Shown: positions 46,480 to 59,141 of the stretch, one piece after another
Numbering within the stretch: the stretch's first letter is position 1
Layout: the number at the start of each line of letters is the position of its first letter
DNA from: Dryas octopetala
Lineage: Eukaryota; Streptophyta; Magnoliopsida; Rosales; Rosaceae
Length of the DNA stretch: 64,000 nt
Assembly (NCBI GenBank): GCA_963921425.1
Contig: OY992834.1
Location: 2,976,001 to 3,040,000, forward strand
Reading direction: 5' to 3'
The notes under the pieces: model-generated
What the model was told of the DNA's origin: nothing
The model's input: the letters and a program-made list of their open reading frames with translations, nothing else
Database searches by the model: none
Translations under genes and position numbers: made by a program

Positions 46480-48739
46480 ATGGCCATTAACCCAATTACT
46501 TCATTCATTCTATGCGTGTCCTTTGCTTTTCTATTTTCATTAGCCCTGTCTAAGGAGACCAATGTACTCTCCACCGGCATAGATTGGTGGTGCAATAAAA
46601 CCCCATACCCCGAAACTTGCAAATACACCTTCAGCCATGACCAAAAAAACAGCTTCGCCCCCAAACAAATGTCCGACTTCAAAAAACTTGCGGTCCAAGT
46701 CGCATTGGAGCAAACCCTGAAAGCCCAAAGCCACAACAAGTGGCTAGGGTCTAAGTGCAGAAACGACAAAGAAAAGGCTGCATGGGCTGACTGCTTGACC
46801 CTCTACCAAGAAACCATCACCGCTCTCAACCAAACCATGGACCCCGCCACCAAGTGCACCGACTACGACGTCCAGACCTGGCTCAGCACAGCCCTCACCA
46901 ACCTCGAGACATGTCGGGCCGGGTTCAAGGAGCTCGGGGTCTCGGACTTTGTGCTGCCCCTCATGTCCAACAATGTTTCCAAGCTCATAAGCAACACTTT
47001 GTCCATTGGCAACGTGTCGAATATTCCACCAGTGACTCACAGATACAAGGAGGGTTTTCCGAGTTGGTTTTCGCCGAAAAACCGGAGGCTTTTGCAGTCA
47101 ACACCGGCTGCGGACGTAGTGGTGGCGCAAGACGGGTCGGGGAACTACAAGACCATACAAGAGGCGTTGGATGCGGCGAAGAAGAGGAGTGGGAGTAACA
47201 GGTTTGTGATACGTGTGAAGAGTGGGGTTTATAAGGAGAACCTTGAAATCAAACTCAAGAATATTTTTCTGCTTGGAGATGGGATGAGGTATACCTTTAT
47301 CACCGGTAGCCGCAGTGTTGTGGGAGGTTCCACAACTTTCAACTCTGCAACAGTTGGTAAGCTTTTTCTCTCTCACACACACAAACTTAATTATGAATTG
47401 TCAAAACTCAAAACTCAAACAAGCGGCGGAAATTGTTGGTTTTCAACTTTTCAACTTTTGAACATGAAAAAAATAGATAAATAAAATAAAAGATAGAGGG
47501 TTGAAAAATTGGTAATCTCCAAACAAGAGAGGGTTAATTAATCTATATAGACTTAAAAGATATAATTTTGAATTTATAGCATTTTCTAAAGACTTATTTA
47601 GGGAAGAATTTTTTGGTATAACCCTCACTAGAACATGATATATTTATTAATATGATAATGGAATAGTATAAACTTGGTGCCCACTCATGTTATAACATGT
47701 AGATTACTAACATTACGAAACTATTTTAAGAGTTTTTGTAAAAACCATTTTGGAAGGAAGCGCTTATCTAGTAAGCATTAGAAATAGGTTTTTTTGGCTT
47801 CTAAAAACAAAATATCAAACCAGCCCTGAGAACTAGCTAGATTTGCTAAATATAAGAGCAGTATTATTTATATTTAAATCTCACATTTAATAAAAAGAAA
47901 TATACAAGAAGGAAACATTTCTCATATAGAAGTGGTCAAGGAAGACTTAATTTTGAATCATTGAAATATACCAATAAACATATTGTATGATTTGTAATTG
48001 TCTGTAGTTAATATTTCTAACTCTTAATTGTTACTGTGTAATTACAGCGGTAACTGGCGAAGGCTTCATTGCACGCGGCATCACATTCCGCAACACAGCC
48101 GGTCCAGAGAACCACCAAGCCGTGGCCCTCCGGTCCGGCGCCGACCTCTCGGTCTTCTACCGCTGCGGCTTCGAAGGCTACCAAGACACCCTCTACGCCC
48201 ACTCCAACCGACAGTTCTACAAAGAGTGCTACGTCTACGGCACTGTCGACTTCATCTTCGGCAACGCCGCCGTCGTCCTCCAGAACTGCATGATCTACGC
48301 CCGAAAACCCATGCAAGGACAAAAGAACACCATCACGGCACAGGGTCGGACCGACCCGAATCAGGCCACGGGCATTTCGATCCATGACTCCCGGGTCATG
48401 GCGACGAACGACCTTAAACCGGTGGTGGGCTCGGTCGAGACGTTCTTGGGAAGGCCGTGGAAGGAGTACTCGCGGACCGTTTTTCTGCAGACTTACCTTG
48501 ACACTTTGGTGGACCCCGCTGGGTGGCTGGAGTGGGATGGCAATTTTGCCCTCACCACTTTGTATTATGGAGAGTACAAGAATACTGGGCCGGGTTCTTC
48601 CACTTCTGCCCGGGTTAGCTGGGGCGGGTATCGTGTGATAACGAGCGCATCGGAAGCTTCCATGTTCACAGTGAACAACTTCATTGGTGGAAACTCGTGG
48701 TTGCCTGCAACTGGTCTGCCGTTCACTAGTGGGCTATGA
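46480..48739 (+). CDS. PMEI-pectinesterase F, 522 aa, near-identical twin of E
   Basis: Exon 1 is 46480-47356 and exon 2 is 48048-48739, with the same 691-base intron length as E. Every domain, cysteine, the RRLLQ motif and catalytic residue given for E is at the same position. Differences seen in the coding sequence: codon 227 CAA (Gln) where E has AAA (Lys), codon 483 AGC (Ser) where E has AAC (Asn), and a silent change in the YQD codon. Both frames are open, so both copies could encode active enzyme. Gln227 and Ser483 lie outside the active-site motifs. If the block is an assembly duplicate, E and F are two alleles of one gene. Confidence 0.95.
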
Positions 48740-50065
48740 TCATAAAAACATTAATTATTATTTTTATTTTATTTCATCTTTGTTGCGCTAATTTATTGCA
48801 ATTCATTCTTTCATGTAATTAATTATGTTCATTAATTATTGTTGGAAACTTGGAATAACGTATTAATGTAACAAAATGTGGATTTTCGAAATTCGAATCA
48901 GATAAAGTCATAAAACCACATCGAAGCCCACTGAATTACCCTGGCCCAACAGACATAGTTCAGTAACACAAAATTGGGCTTAATAGCCTTAATTTGGGTA
49001 AGACCCCCAATAACCAACTAACTAAGGACATTGGCTACTATGCAAATGCACATGCGAACAGATGTAACGGTCCATAAAATTATATTCTAAGAACATGTCG
49101 ATTCAACAATTCACATGTATCCCTATATTATATCTTCTCCGCACCATAACTCCAAGTTGAATTTAAAGGCAACTTCTAGTTGCATCATAAAACCTAATCA
49201 GTGCACCCATCTCTAGAAAAAGAAGAAAATTTTCATTTTTCAATTTTTCTTGTGGGTACGTGTATTGATCATTTTCATGAAGTGAGTGGCTGCCTCAGTA
49301 ATGTGGTAGTGAGTGAGTAGTGTGAATAACATAGTCCTAATAATTTCAGCTTTCACTCCTTCCAGCTTTATTTGTTCTCATTTCTCATTCACATGATCAT
49401 GGTTATAATAGGCACTACAATTTTCGAGGTGACATATAAACCAAAAAACAATCATATATATCTCCTGCCTGCTCATGAGTAATTATATAATTTTAGGTGA
49501 GACTTTGGCATTTGATAAAGGTGACAACCAAACACTAAAAACAAAATTATTAGAATCATAAATCACTTAATAGTCAATAGTCTTGTGTCTTCGTGCGTGT
49601 ATACTAAAAACAATTGTCAACCATGCGTCACATTCACAAATTTGCACTTATGCTTTTTGCCTTTATCAGAAAAATGTGAATTTCAGTTATAAAAGAAAAA
49701 TTTTATGAAATAAATATGCATAACATATTTTTTTCATATTGGAGTTTTGAGAGATGCAATATAAATTTGTAAATTATTATATTTGTTTGTATGTATACAG
49801 TGTTGTTATTGTAAATAAACTCTATCATGTAATAAAAGAGATAAGAGTAGATACATATAACATATAGGCTTTTTATCATAATAGTCTCTCTAGTTTCACT
49901 CAAACATTAAATTGGTCTCTAAAGTGTATTTTTAATCAATTTCATCTCTCATCTTTACCATCGAACATCAATTTGATTACTAAACACACTTTGAAAATTC
50001 GCAAAAAATAACTTGAGATACGAAAAAAAATTTCAAAAATTCCTATGAACTCGTCTTGACTACTA
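48740..50065. other. 3' flank of pectinesterase F
   Basis: Same as 36555-37888 with scattered substitutions and small indels. No gene is recognised. Confidence 0.5.
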
Positions 50066-50074
50066 TTATTTTTA
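50066..50074. other. Empty insertion site for the 3.2 kb element
   Basis: A single TTATTTTTA where copy 1 has two flanking 3181 bases. It shows which state is ancestral. Confidence 0.85.
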
Positions 50075-51321
50075 TATAGGTTCAAATTATCAAATTGATT
50101 TTCCAAAAAATTTGAAATTTCCAAACTAATTCCCCAAATTTTCAGGAAAATACTAAACGTCAATTTGATAATTTAATCCCATATAACAATAGTAGTAGTC
50201 AAAACGAGTCCATAAGAATTTTCGGAGAATTTTTTTATATCATGAGCTATATTTGACAAATTTTTAAAATGTGTCTAGAGTTAAGTTGATGCTTGATGAC
50301 AAAAATAAGCGATGATATTGAGTAAAAATGCACTTTAAAACTAAATTAATATTTTAATAAAAATTGATGGACTATTTGTGATAAAAAAACCTAACATATA
50401 TACATTTGTGATGAGTAACAGATATTTTGACAAATATAAAGCCACACATTACAAGCAAGTACCATATGACGTCCATTGTGGGAGGAAGTAACTTCACAAA
50501 TTAGACGAAGATGTATAAAACATTACTTTAATCAATGGTCTTCTAATTTTATTTGGAAAAGGAATTGACCTTTGGTTGCACTGAAAAGGCAAAACAGTAT
50601 GGACCATTGGACCTATCGTTCTGCTTTTTTTAATTCTTTTTTTCTTTTTTATGCTTTTGTTTTTGTGAAACAAATAGGGTCAAGTCAAAGGACCTGGATC
50701 CTCTGTCAGGTAAATTATACCAGATTGGTACCAGGCTTTTAATCCAAGCCCTTCAGTTTTCTTCAATAACTGAGATGTTGCCACATCACCCAACTTCTTA
50801 TTTTCAGATTGGTACACTGCTTAGACCCACCCCATGGCCACCTCCCTCCCCTCCTTTCCTCCTCTCCCACAGTCCCCAATTCCCCACCTCCTCCCATTTT
50901 TTCCCTCTTCCTTTCTCTCTCCTCAATTCTCTCGGCATGATGACGGTGGTGTAAGCAAAGCCTCCAAGTCTGAAACTCACTTCTTCCTATACTCACCCTC
51001 TTGAATCACATCTAGAATTTTTGTGGGCATGGTGTGATGGTGAACCTTCAACAAGAAAGAAGCCCAAGCCGCAGGAGTGGGTGGTGCGGTGGGTGCGATG
51101 TGCTGATGGTGGTTTGTTTGTTTTTTTTTTTAATCTTTTCAATATTATCTTGGCCTATTATTTTATGAAAAAAGAGGATTTTTTGATATGACAAAATCTC
51201 AGCCATCAACTTGAATCAAGGGCTAAGATTAAAAATTGGGTACCAGTCTGGTATATTTTACCTGGCAGAGAATCCAGGTCCCAAGTCAAAATATTACAAC
51301 AATAGGAATCGTAGGAAGTAG

Positions 51322-51523
51322 CAGTAATGCTAGACATCCCACATTTATATACCATAATTTCATACCACCTTATGTGGCAACTTACATGGCATTCATGCAT
51401 TGGACACTAAAAAATAAAAACAAAAATTCAAAAAGAAAAAGAAAAATTTTGTCCAATAAAATAATGACACGTAAGATAGTATAAAAATATGGTATAAAAA
51501 TGTGGTAAATATAGCATTATTCT
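51322..51523. mobile_element. 202-bp MITE private to copy 2
   Basis: Inverted ends share AATGCTA, CCACATTT and TATACC over about 33 bases. The TSD AGGAAGTAG (9 bp) is at 51313-51321 and 51524-51532. Copy 1 has the single AGGAAGTAG at 42333-42341. The 9-bp duplication fits a Mutator-type MITE. Confidence 0.9.
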
Positions 51524-51832
51524 AGGAAGTAGTTGTTCCTCTCCCTATTGTTGAGTTACTTTTTTCCTCCTCTCCTAGAGACTCAGGCTCCAACTGGTAT
51601 TTCTGGCGTTTAGAAAAGCTCCTTAAATCTATCCTACCCTATATGGTATATTTAGACTCAATTGCGTCACCTTGCTCGGGTCGGGAAGCGAAGTTTTACA
51701 ACGAGAGTAGCTCAAGTGAGGTTCTGAAAGAAAGGTGTCAGTATTAAGCCGAAAGACAAGAGGCATACATTCATCATTAAACCGAAAGACAAGAAGCGCG
51801 TATTCGTCATCACAAGCCAAAAGCCGAAAGGC

Positions 51833-52195
51833 TGAGAGTAATGTCCCACATTGAAAAATTATAGTTTAGTATATGTGCTTATATATAAGGTCTTGGGTCT
51901 CTTCACTCTTTATCAATTAGTTTTGGGTTTGATGCTCAAATTTTATCATGGTATCAGAACATAGTTATCTACATGTAAGGCCAAACGACCGTACGTACTC
52001 TCACGTCACCCAAAATAATTTGTCTACGTGTTAGGCTCAAAATCTTGTCACATATGTGGGGGCGTGTTGAGAGTAATGTAGAGCATTAATATCCTACATC
52101 AGAAAATTATAACTTAGCATATGTGCTTATAAGGTCTTTGGTCTCTCCATTCATTGTCAATTAATTTTAGATTAGATGCTGAAATTCTATCAACA
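51833..52195 (+). mobile_element. TRIM-like miniature LTR element, copy 2
   Basis: Left repeat 51833-51948, primer-binding site TGGTATCAGAAC (51949-51960, one change from copy 1), right repeat 52065-52195 ending TCAACA. The left repeat here ends TATCA, nearer to a proper LTR end than in copy 1. Confidence 0.75.
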
Positions 52196-52861
52196 ATATC
52201 ATTATGTATATATGTATAATATATGGCCTGCATGTAATTCACACTCTTTGTTTGCGTAGTACATACTCTTGGCAGATTCATTATACTCTTTAGAAGCCTT
52301 AGGAATATTCCCCCTCTTATTCTTTTAATCTTAAGTTCTTAACAAACATATATACAGGCCTTTTTTTTTTTTGCCAGGAACATATACACAGGCCTTAAAA
52401 AGGCTAATTTGTGAAATTATATTATCTATAGAAATGGATAATTGAAGAAGGGAACAACCACGTGGAACCCACAACTTGGACAGAGAGGATTGAAAAAACA
52501 TGGTCGATCCGAATCTGTGGATCATGCGAGGTGGACCTACAACTCCAAGAGTAAGAATGATTAGAACAAAACAGTGACATCTGCTGAAATGGGGCCCAAG
52601 GTGTATTAGAGAAGCCGCATCCTCATTGGTTGCGGTGAAGCTCAGCCACCCAAATGATGCCACGTCAGCAACAACGGAGTTCTACCGTCCACCCGAAACT
52701 TTGGGACGGGATCAATGATGTTTCACAGCGTCATCATTAAAAGAAGAACGGGGCGGGCCTACGTGATTCAATCTCAGTGTGAGTGTCTCAACCTTTAGCA
52801 AGTCATGTAGCTACTTCCTTCCGAGTTCAATCCATACTTCCATTACCATTTAAAGCTCGAT

Positions 52862-53708
52862 CAGTGCCGTTTCTGACTTTTTAGAGACCAGGCGAAAATT
52901 TAAAAATGGGCCTTTTGTATATAAAGAAAAAAATTATAAAATTATGTAGGCAAATTTTTCATTTACTTTTGCTTGAAAATAAAAAATAAAATGATACTTT
53001 CATTAAACATGAGATAATATTATAGTTTGTACAAATTTCAACAAAAAATTTGGACATACAAGTTTTGAACAAAAAGTATTATAAGGCATTTGGACATACA
53101 AGCTTTGAACAGATAATATTATAGGACATTTGGACATACAAGCTTTGAACAAAAAGTAATTTAAACTTTGAACAACCCTAATTTCTTTGGAGACAATGGA
53201 GAGGATATGAGGACTAAAGAAGGGATCAAGAGAAACCGATAGTTAATCGAAGAAGAGCATCGAGCTGAAGCCTTGAGAATCAAAAATCTGATCAAATGGA
53301 TTATGGAGGAACTTCAACTGAGGAAGAGAAATTAAATGATTGAGAGTTGAGAGAGTTTGAGACAGTGAGGGAGGGAGGGAGAGAGAGAAAAACAAAAAAC
53401 AAAACCCTTATCGTTTAATATAAAAAAAACTTTTGACGTTTAAGCTTTTCAATAAAGAAATAAAAGTCTAAAAACTAAATTTAATTATTACTTTAGTTAT
53501 TATAAATTTAATTTTGGCCTCTTATAAACTTTGGCCTTTTAGATATAAGCCTTGAACACCTTAGTTACTACTTACTAGGCCTCTACATACCATAGCTTTA
53601 AATTTATTTTTTTTAATATTATAATATATATATAATTGGGCCCCCCTTGAAAGTGGGCCTTGGGCTCTGGGCGGTCGCCCCTCCAGCCCTTGCTCATGGA
53701 CGGCTCTG
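52862..53708. mobile_element. hAT-type element, 847 bp
   Basis: Ends CAGTGCCGTT and the complement of CAGAGCCGTCC. TSD AGCTCGAT at 52854-52861 against AGCTTGAT at 53709-53716 (one mismatch, 8 bp). No transposase. The GC-rich end (gggccttgggctctgggcgg) is an inverted match to the element at 53969. Confidence 0.85.
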
Positions 53709-53716
53709 AGCTTGAT

Positions 53717-53960
53717 CTTCTCTTAATTTGTAAAGTGCATGGATCAAAACTGTGTAATGAAACCCCCATTTCAACTTTCCATCTTTGTTTTCAAACAGCT
53801 CAAGAGCTTCATCCTTATACCCATCTATAGGCTTCTATATCCACGTAGCAGATCAATCTCAACACAAGGGTCGACAAAAATCCCATAAACAATCCAACAT
53901 TTTTTATCCTATAACATAAGAATCAAATGCCTATAAACCACTTTTTAAGGAACGTAATTC
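53717..53960. other. Spacer between the two inverted hAT elements
   Basis: 244 bases of unique sequence separating two inverted, related elements; would be the loop of a large hairpin. Confidence 0.5.
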
Positions 53961-53968
53961 ATCATGAG

Positions 53969-54768
53969 CAGAGCCGTCCCTGAGCAAGGGCTGGAGGGGC
54001 GACTGCCCAGGGCCCACTTTCAAGGGGGGCCCAATTTTATATATATATTATAATATTAAAAAAATTAAATTTAAAGTTATGGTATGTAGAGGCCTAATAA
54101 GTAGTAACTAAGGTGTTAAAGGCTTATATCTAAAAGGCCAAAGTTTGTAAGAGGTCCAAATTAAATTTATAATAACTAAAGTAATAATTAAATTTAGTTT
54201 TTAAACTTTTATTTCTTTATTGAAAAGCTTAAACGTCAAAAGTTTTTTTATATTAAACGATAAGGGTTTTGTTTTTTATTTTTCTCTCTCTCCCTCCCTC
54301 CCTCACTGTCTCAGACTCTCTCAACTCTCAATCATTTAATTTCTCTTCCTCAGTTGAAGTTCCTCCATAATCCATTTGATCAGATTTTTGATTCTCAAGG
54401 CTTCAGCTCGATGCTCTTATTCGATTAACTATCGATTTCTCTTGATCTCTTCTTTAGTCCTCATATCCTCTCCATTGTCTCCAAAGAAATTAGGGTTTTG
54501 TTCAAAGTTTAAATTACTTTTTTTTTCAAAGCTTGTATGTCCAAAGGCCCTATAACTTTGATTATTTATTGTCCCAAATTTTTTGTTGAAATTTGTACAA
54601 ACTATAATATTATCTCATGTTTAATGAAAGTATCATTTTATTTTTTATTTTCAAGCAAAAGTAAATGGAAAATATGTCTACATAATTTTATAATTTTTTT
54701 CTTTATATACAAAAGGGCCATTTTTAGATTTTCGACCTGGGATCTCTAAAAAGTCTGGAACGGCACTG
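53969..54768. mobile_element. hAT-type element, 800 bp, inverted relative of the one at 52862
   Basis: Starts CAGAGCCGTCC and ends in the complement of CAGTGCCGTTCC, the reverse orientation of its neighbour. Perfect 8-bp TSD ATCATGAG at 53961-53968 and 54769-54776. The two elements are alike over nearly their whole length apart from a deletion of about 45 bases near 54530 relative to the other, which has an extra ggcatttggacatacaagc repeat. Confidence 0.9.
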
Positions 54769-54776
54769 ATCATGAG

Positions 54777-57700
54777 AAGCCTATCATGCAAAATAGGTTC
54801 TTTAATCCTTCAATTTTCTCAATTTACACTAAAATTTTAGAATTTTGATTAATTATTCACTTAACTTTAATATTACTCGATATACATACATTATTGACCT
54901 ATTTTTTGACAATTTAAAATTTTAAAATATAATAATTATTATTGTAATTGTAGTTCTACAATTATTGAGTTTAAAACTTCCAATCTTATTCTGCACTTAT
55001 TTTTACTTATTTATATATTATTTGTTTTTTGATGTGCTGCAGAATAAAATTGAACATGAACCAGAATGTTGACTTGAAATACGTCATATACGTATACATT
55101 ATCCCAATAAAGAACCTCAGCCAATTGGGGCAGACCCAAATTCACCAACGTATTTACGAGTGCACCATTTATAGGTAAATTGAAGTGCTTCTACCTACGA
55201 GTTCAGATGCAACTTCAATATATCTACCAATTTCTTGGTTACAGAATGAGATATATACACATTTACGTGAACATGGCTAATATATATATATATATATATG
55301 CACGTGGTTCATCTTTTTTCCTTCCTTTTGGGTTGGCAGGGGAGCTCATTGCTGGGCTGAGTGACAAGAAGGGGGCCCTACCCCTAGAGCCAAGTACCGG
55401 GACCCACCAAGGCCTATTTTGGGACAGTGTGCTGTGGTAGGCCCAAACGAGGGGGACCCACCTTGCACAACTCAACCCACAACACACTGCCCCTCAACTT
55501 GCGAGCTAAATGATAGTGGCTAGCCCACGCCGGATGGCAAGCCGCCCGGACCATCATTCCTTCTCCTGTGGGTCCCGCATCCCACCACACCACACCACAC
55601 CACACTTGCCGTGCTTTGGTCATCCAAACATTCCTGGCTCTCGGCTCAGCCAGTCAGTCGGCTCATAAGCAGTGAAGCCATTTGGAGGGCTGTCTCTTTC
55701 TCAAGAAAATTATTGTAGGTAACTATAACACTACGTGTTATAATGACGTAATATTATTAATTTATTTAAATTATAACATGTATATAATGATTAATTTTTC
55801 AAATTTTCAAATTTAGAAAAAACTCTAAACTAAAAAAAATCTTTAAATTTATACACGTATTATAATTTAAGTGAATTAATAATAACACGAAATTATATCA
55901 CTATTACATAGTGTTATGACATGAAAGCGGTGTTATATTCACATACAACAACTTTTCCTCTTTTGGATGTTAAACGTCGGTTACTGGGTCCTTCTTGCGA
56001 ACCACTCGTGCGAAGCTAACTAACATGCCCCGTCACGAAGAATAAAGACTATAATTAATGGAGAGATGCCACGACTGCGGTCCATCCATTCTCGGTGGAC
56101 GTTGAAGCATGGGATCACCAAATTATAAACATTTGAGAGCAGTACGGAACGGGGGGCGTACGTGAAAAGTTTCCATGAGCTAGCTAGCTGTTAGAACGGG
56201 GCTTGAGCTCCGTAACGGGTCGACTCAGCTGAAGGACGACGTATATATATAAAAACCGCGTATCATGATGACCATGGAAGCGTATAGGTGACGAGCAAAG
56301 CTGGTGATGCCTCATTCAAATATGTTATAGGATTCGATTCAGTGGGGGTGGCAGCAGGTAATTTCTAGTATTGGAGTAACTGGACCGATTATTATTACTA
56401 TTATTTTATGTTGTGGGATATGAGACATTGCTAACTTCACCATCAATTACATAAATTTTTCGTTGAGCTAATTAAGGTGATATCAGCCGCCAACAAATAC
56501 ATGTTCTAGAAATGAATTAATTCATGCCCCGTCACGAGTGCACTTTGCAAGCTAATCTGTAATGAAACAATGTTTGTTGGGTTCTTAATTAGTACAATTT
56601 TGGATAATAATTATGAAAACATAATGGTTTTGATCGAGTACCATATCTACCGGACCAAATGAATAGTTTCTTCCAAAAAATTAACTGTAACTTCTACTTT
56701 AATTATGGGAGTAATAATAGAACTGAACAACCTGCTTACACCATATTAACCGAAATAAACAGTAAATACTGACATCACAATTAACTCATAACTCGCAAAC
56801 CATTAGGCAATGGCACTGATCACGAACCACGTGGCGTTGCCCCATGAACTGTGATGGAAGATGGATGAAGCCGTGGGTGAGTTGAAGAAGCGAGCTATAG
56901 CTAGAGGGACATGATGATGATGGTAAATTTATTGCAGTTAAGATGAGATGAAGGGCATGGTGGAAATTGTAGGGACTAGGAATGGAGTTGAGGGGAGAGG
57001 ATAGGGCCAGCATGCCACATTTGTTTAGCTTTATAACTTTTTGGCTGCAGGTTGCTGTTTCATTACGTCACCAACATATCCCAGCTGATATTTTTTTTTT
57101 TAGTTTTATTTTGGGGTTGATCGGAGGCCTGGCTTTTAAATGAAATGGATGACCGGTGTGTGCAGAATTGTTTGCTAGGTAGCTAGGTCTGACTCCACCT
57201 TTTGCTTTCGTCTGTCTTTCTGTGTCACTGTGGCAGAGACCTGTGAAATAGTGAATGAATTGGGTCTCAATCAGTTGCGGGTGGAGGTGGCACCGTGGCA
57301 GTAGACGGTGCTTTCCTTCCTCTGTTTGAGCCAATTTTGCGCCACCTTTTTTCCCGCCTAAATCTTTCCCACCAATCTAGCTTACTCCGATAATGATCGA
57401 AAGACAATGAGAGCTTAAAGACATCAACAAGACGCTACTTGCTTCAGCTTTTTTTTTGGTTTTCCTAGATTTTTTTTTTCTTATTTTAAACCCTAAAACA
57501 TTTGTTTGTTAGGATTAGGGACTTAGGGTACCTACTTTTGGTTCTTATTTAAACCTAGTTGGTCTCTATTCTTCCATTCGTTCAACTTTTCCATTCTTGG
57601 GATCCAATCCCGACAAGTCGACAGTTTCTGTTTCTGGAGGCTAGAAAGTAGAAATAAACAAGTAAGTGCGGGGGTTCAATTCCCGAGAGTAGAACTGAAC

Positions 57701-57963
57701 CCGTGTTCGATCATAAATATATATTTCACTGTGCTACATCTTCTGTTTCTCTGTCTTCATTTGTTTCCTTGTCTCATCTGTGAGACCTTCCTCTACACTT
57801 TGGACTGAACCTTTAGGAGCTAGCTAGCACACCATAACCAAACAACTACTCAAGTCGATCTCAGATATATACCACCAGTTTTCATACCATCAATCAACCA
57901 ATTTTTCTGTGCTAGGGAGATTCACACACAAACCACCGGATCTGTGGGTTTGCTTAATCATCT
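54777..57963. other. Intergenic region and promoter side of the NAC gene
   Basis: 3.2 kb. It includes a GC-richer stretch at 55310-55640 without a supported gene, a MITE at 55703-55964, and from about 57740 the transcribed leader of the NAC gene. A TATA-like aaatatata is near 57715. Confidence 0.5.
55703..55964. mobile_element. Probable short TIR MITE
   Basis: The left end aagaaaattattgtaggtaa with ctataacac is complementary in large part to the right end ttatattcacatacaacaac with ttttcctctt. No clean TSD was found, so the borders are approximate. Confidence 0.5.
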
Positions 57964-57967
57964 GTGA

Positions 57968-58005
<38 letters not shown>

Positions 58006-59110
58006 GTATGATTTTGTGCTTCTTAATTTGTTAATCTTATAGTCTTAATGGGTTGAATAATATACTTTGTGGGTTATCTTTTAATTTTGATAGAGTATGG
58101 ATCTTCAAAATTAGAGGGTGGGTTAGCTAGGTTAGGAGTTTGTTTTTCATCCACCATATCTCAAAATTTTCACTTTAGGTACGTACCTGATCTGGATTTA
58201 TCATGACCTTGTAATCCTATTTATAGCGCCATTGATTACAAACATTAATTTTATGCGAAACCATTAGTTCTTATGTTTTTGGATAGGAATATATAAAGCA
58301 TATTTCTTTTTTGTTTCTTTTAAAATAGAGAACATTAAGGCTATCTGAGAAGTACAAGTGGCATGATCTGATCATAATCACAGATCATTAATTTGTATTT
58401 TCATGTATTGCTAGCGATCAAATGGCAGATAGATATGGTGGTTAAGACATGATCATGATCATCACAAGCATAATCATCATACGGGAAAAAGTTTTCTTCA
58501 TTTGCTATATATATTGTGAGATATGATCCCAAGAATCATATATTTTCTCCATTAAGCAATTAATATTTTCTATACTGATATATATATATATATATATATA
58601 TAGAAGTGACAATGAATTCAGTCTTTTTTCTCCTTTCATTCAACTAATTGATCATTCACGATTTACTCAAAAAAAAAAAAAAAAAATTGAACATTCATGA
58701 TTACATGAATGCCTCTTTTCATTATCACCTATTCACGATATTTTCCCACATTTATTAGGTCAAATAGTTTTTTGAATCATTAAACAATAGTTCAGTAATT
58801 CAGGAATTAAGTTTCAAAACCATCAAAAAATCTGTCCGCAGAAGCCACTTAAAATTTGTTTTACAAACCCCCAAAAAAAAAAACCAGTAGGGGAATTACA
58901 TATTGAGTATATATTTACTCTTATCATATGTGAATCATTCATGTAATGTATGGTTGTCTTCGAAATGCCTCTTGTTCTTTTAAGAGCTTACTTAACAAGT
59001 TAAGCTAGAGACAAGGGCATATGATCGATGACGAAGTTATTAGCCAATTCATACTTGGTTGAATATTATTTCAGGATATGATCAGTGTGATTATGTTTAT
59101 TGAATTTCAG
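57964..59110 (+). other. Probable leader intron of the NAC gene
   Basis: A GTGAGT donor at 57964, just before a (CT)n run (57971-58000), and a TTTCAG acceptor ending 59110, 31 bases before the start codon. A long leader intron is common in NAC genes, but the transcription start is inferred. Confidence 0.5.
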
Positions 59111-59141
59111 GACCGAATTGAAGAGGAAGAAACTGGATAAT

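Larger units (their letters stand above)
50075..52853. other. Copy 2 non-coding remainder
   Basis: Equivalent of 41088-43671, plus the private MITE at 51322-51523. It contains the second copy of the TRIM-like element. No gene is supported. Confidence 0.5.
44163..52871. repeat. Large duplicated block, copy 2
   Basis: Near-identical to 31735-43680, with pectinesterase F in place of E. It lacks the 3181-base insertion (empty site 50066-50074) and about 235 bases equivalent to 32349-32575. It has a private 202-base MITE at 51322-51523 and about 27 extra bases near 45497. Unlike copy 1 it continues through the hAT element at 52862 into unique sequence. Confidence 0.93.

Noticed and set aside
55310..55640. 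GC-richer stretch with overlapping frames on both strands
   Set aside because: No frame shows a domain, start context or splice signal; treated as intergenic.
57670..57700. tRNA-like T-arm, gggggttcaattccc
   Set aside because: No matching A box, acceptor stem or anticodon arm upstream. It lies just upstream of, or within, the NAC leader and is probably chance.
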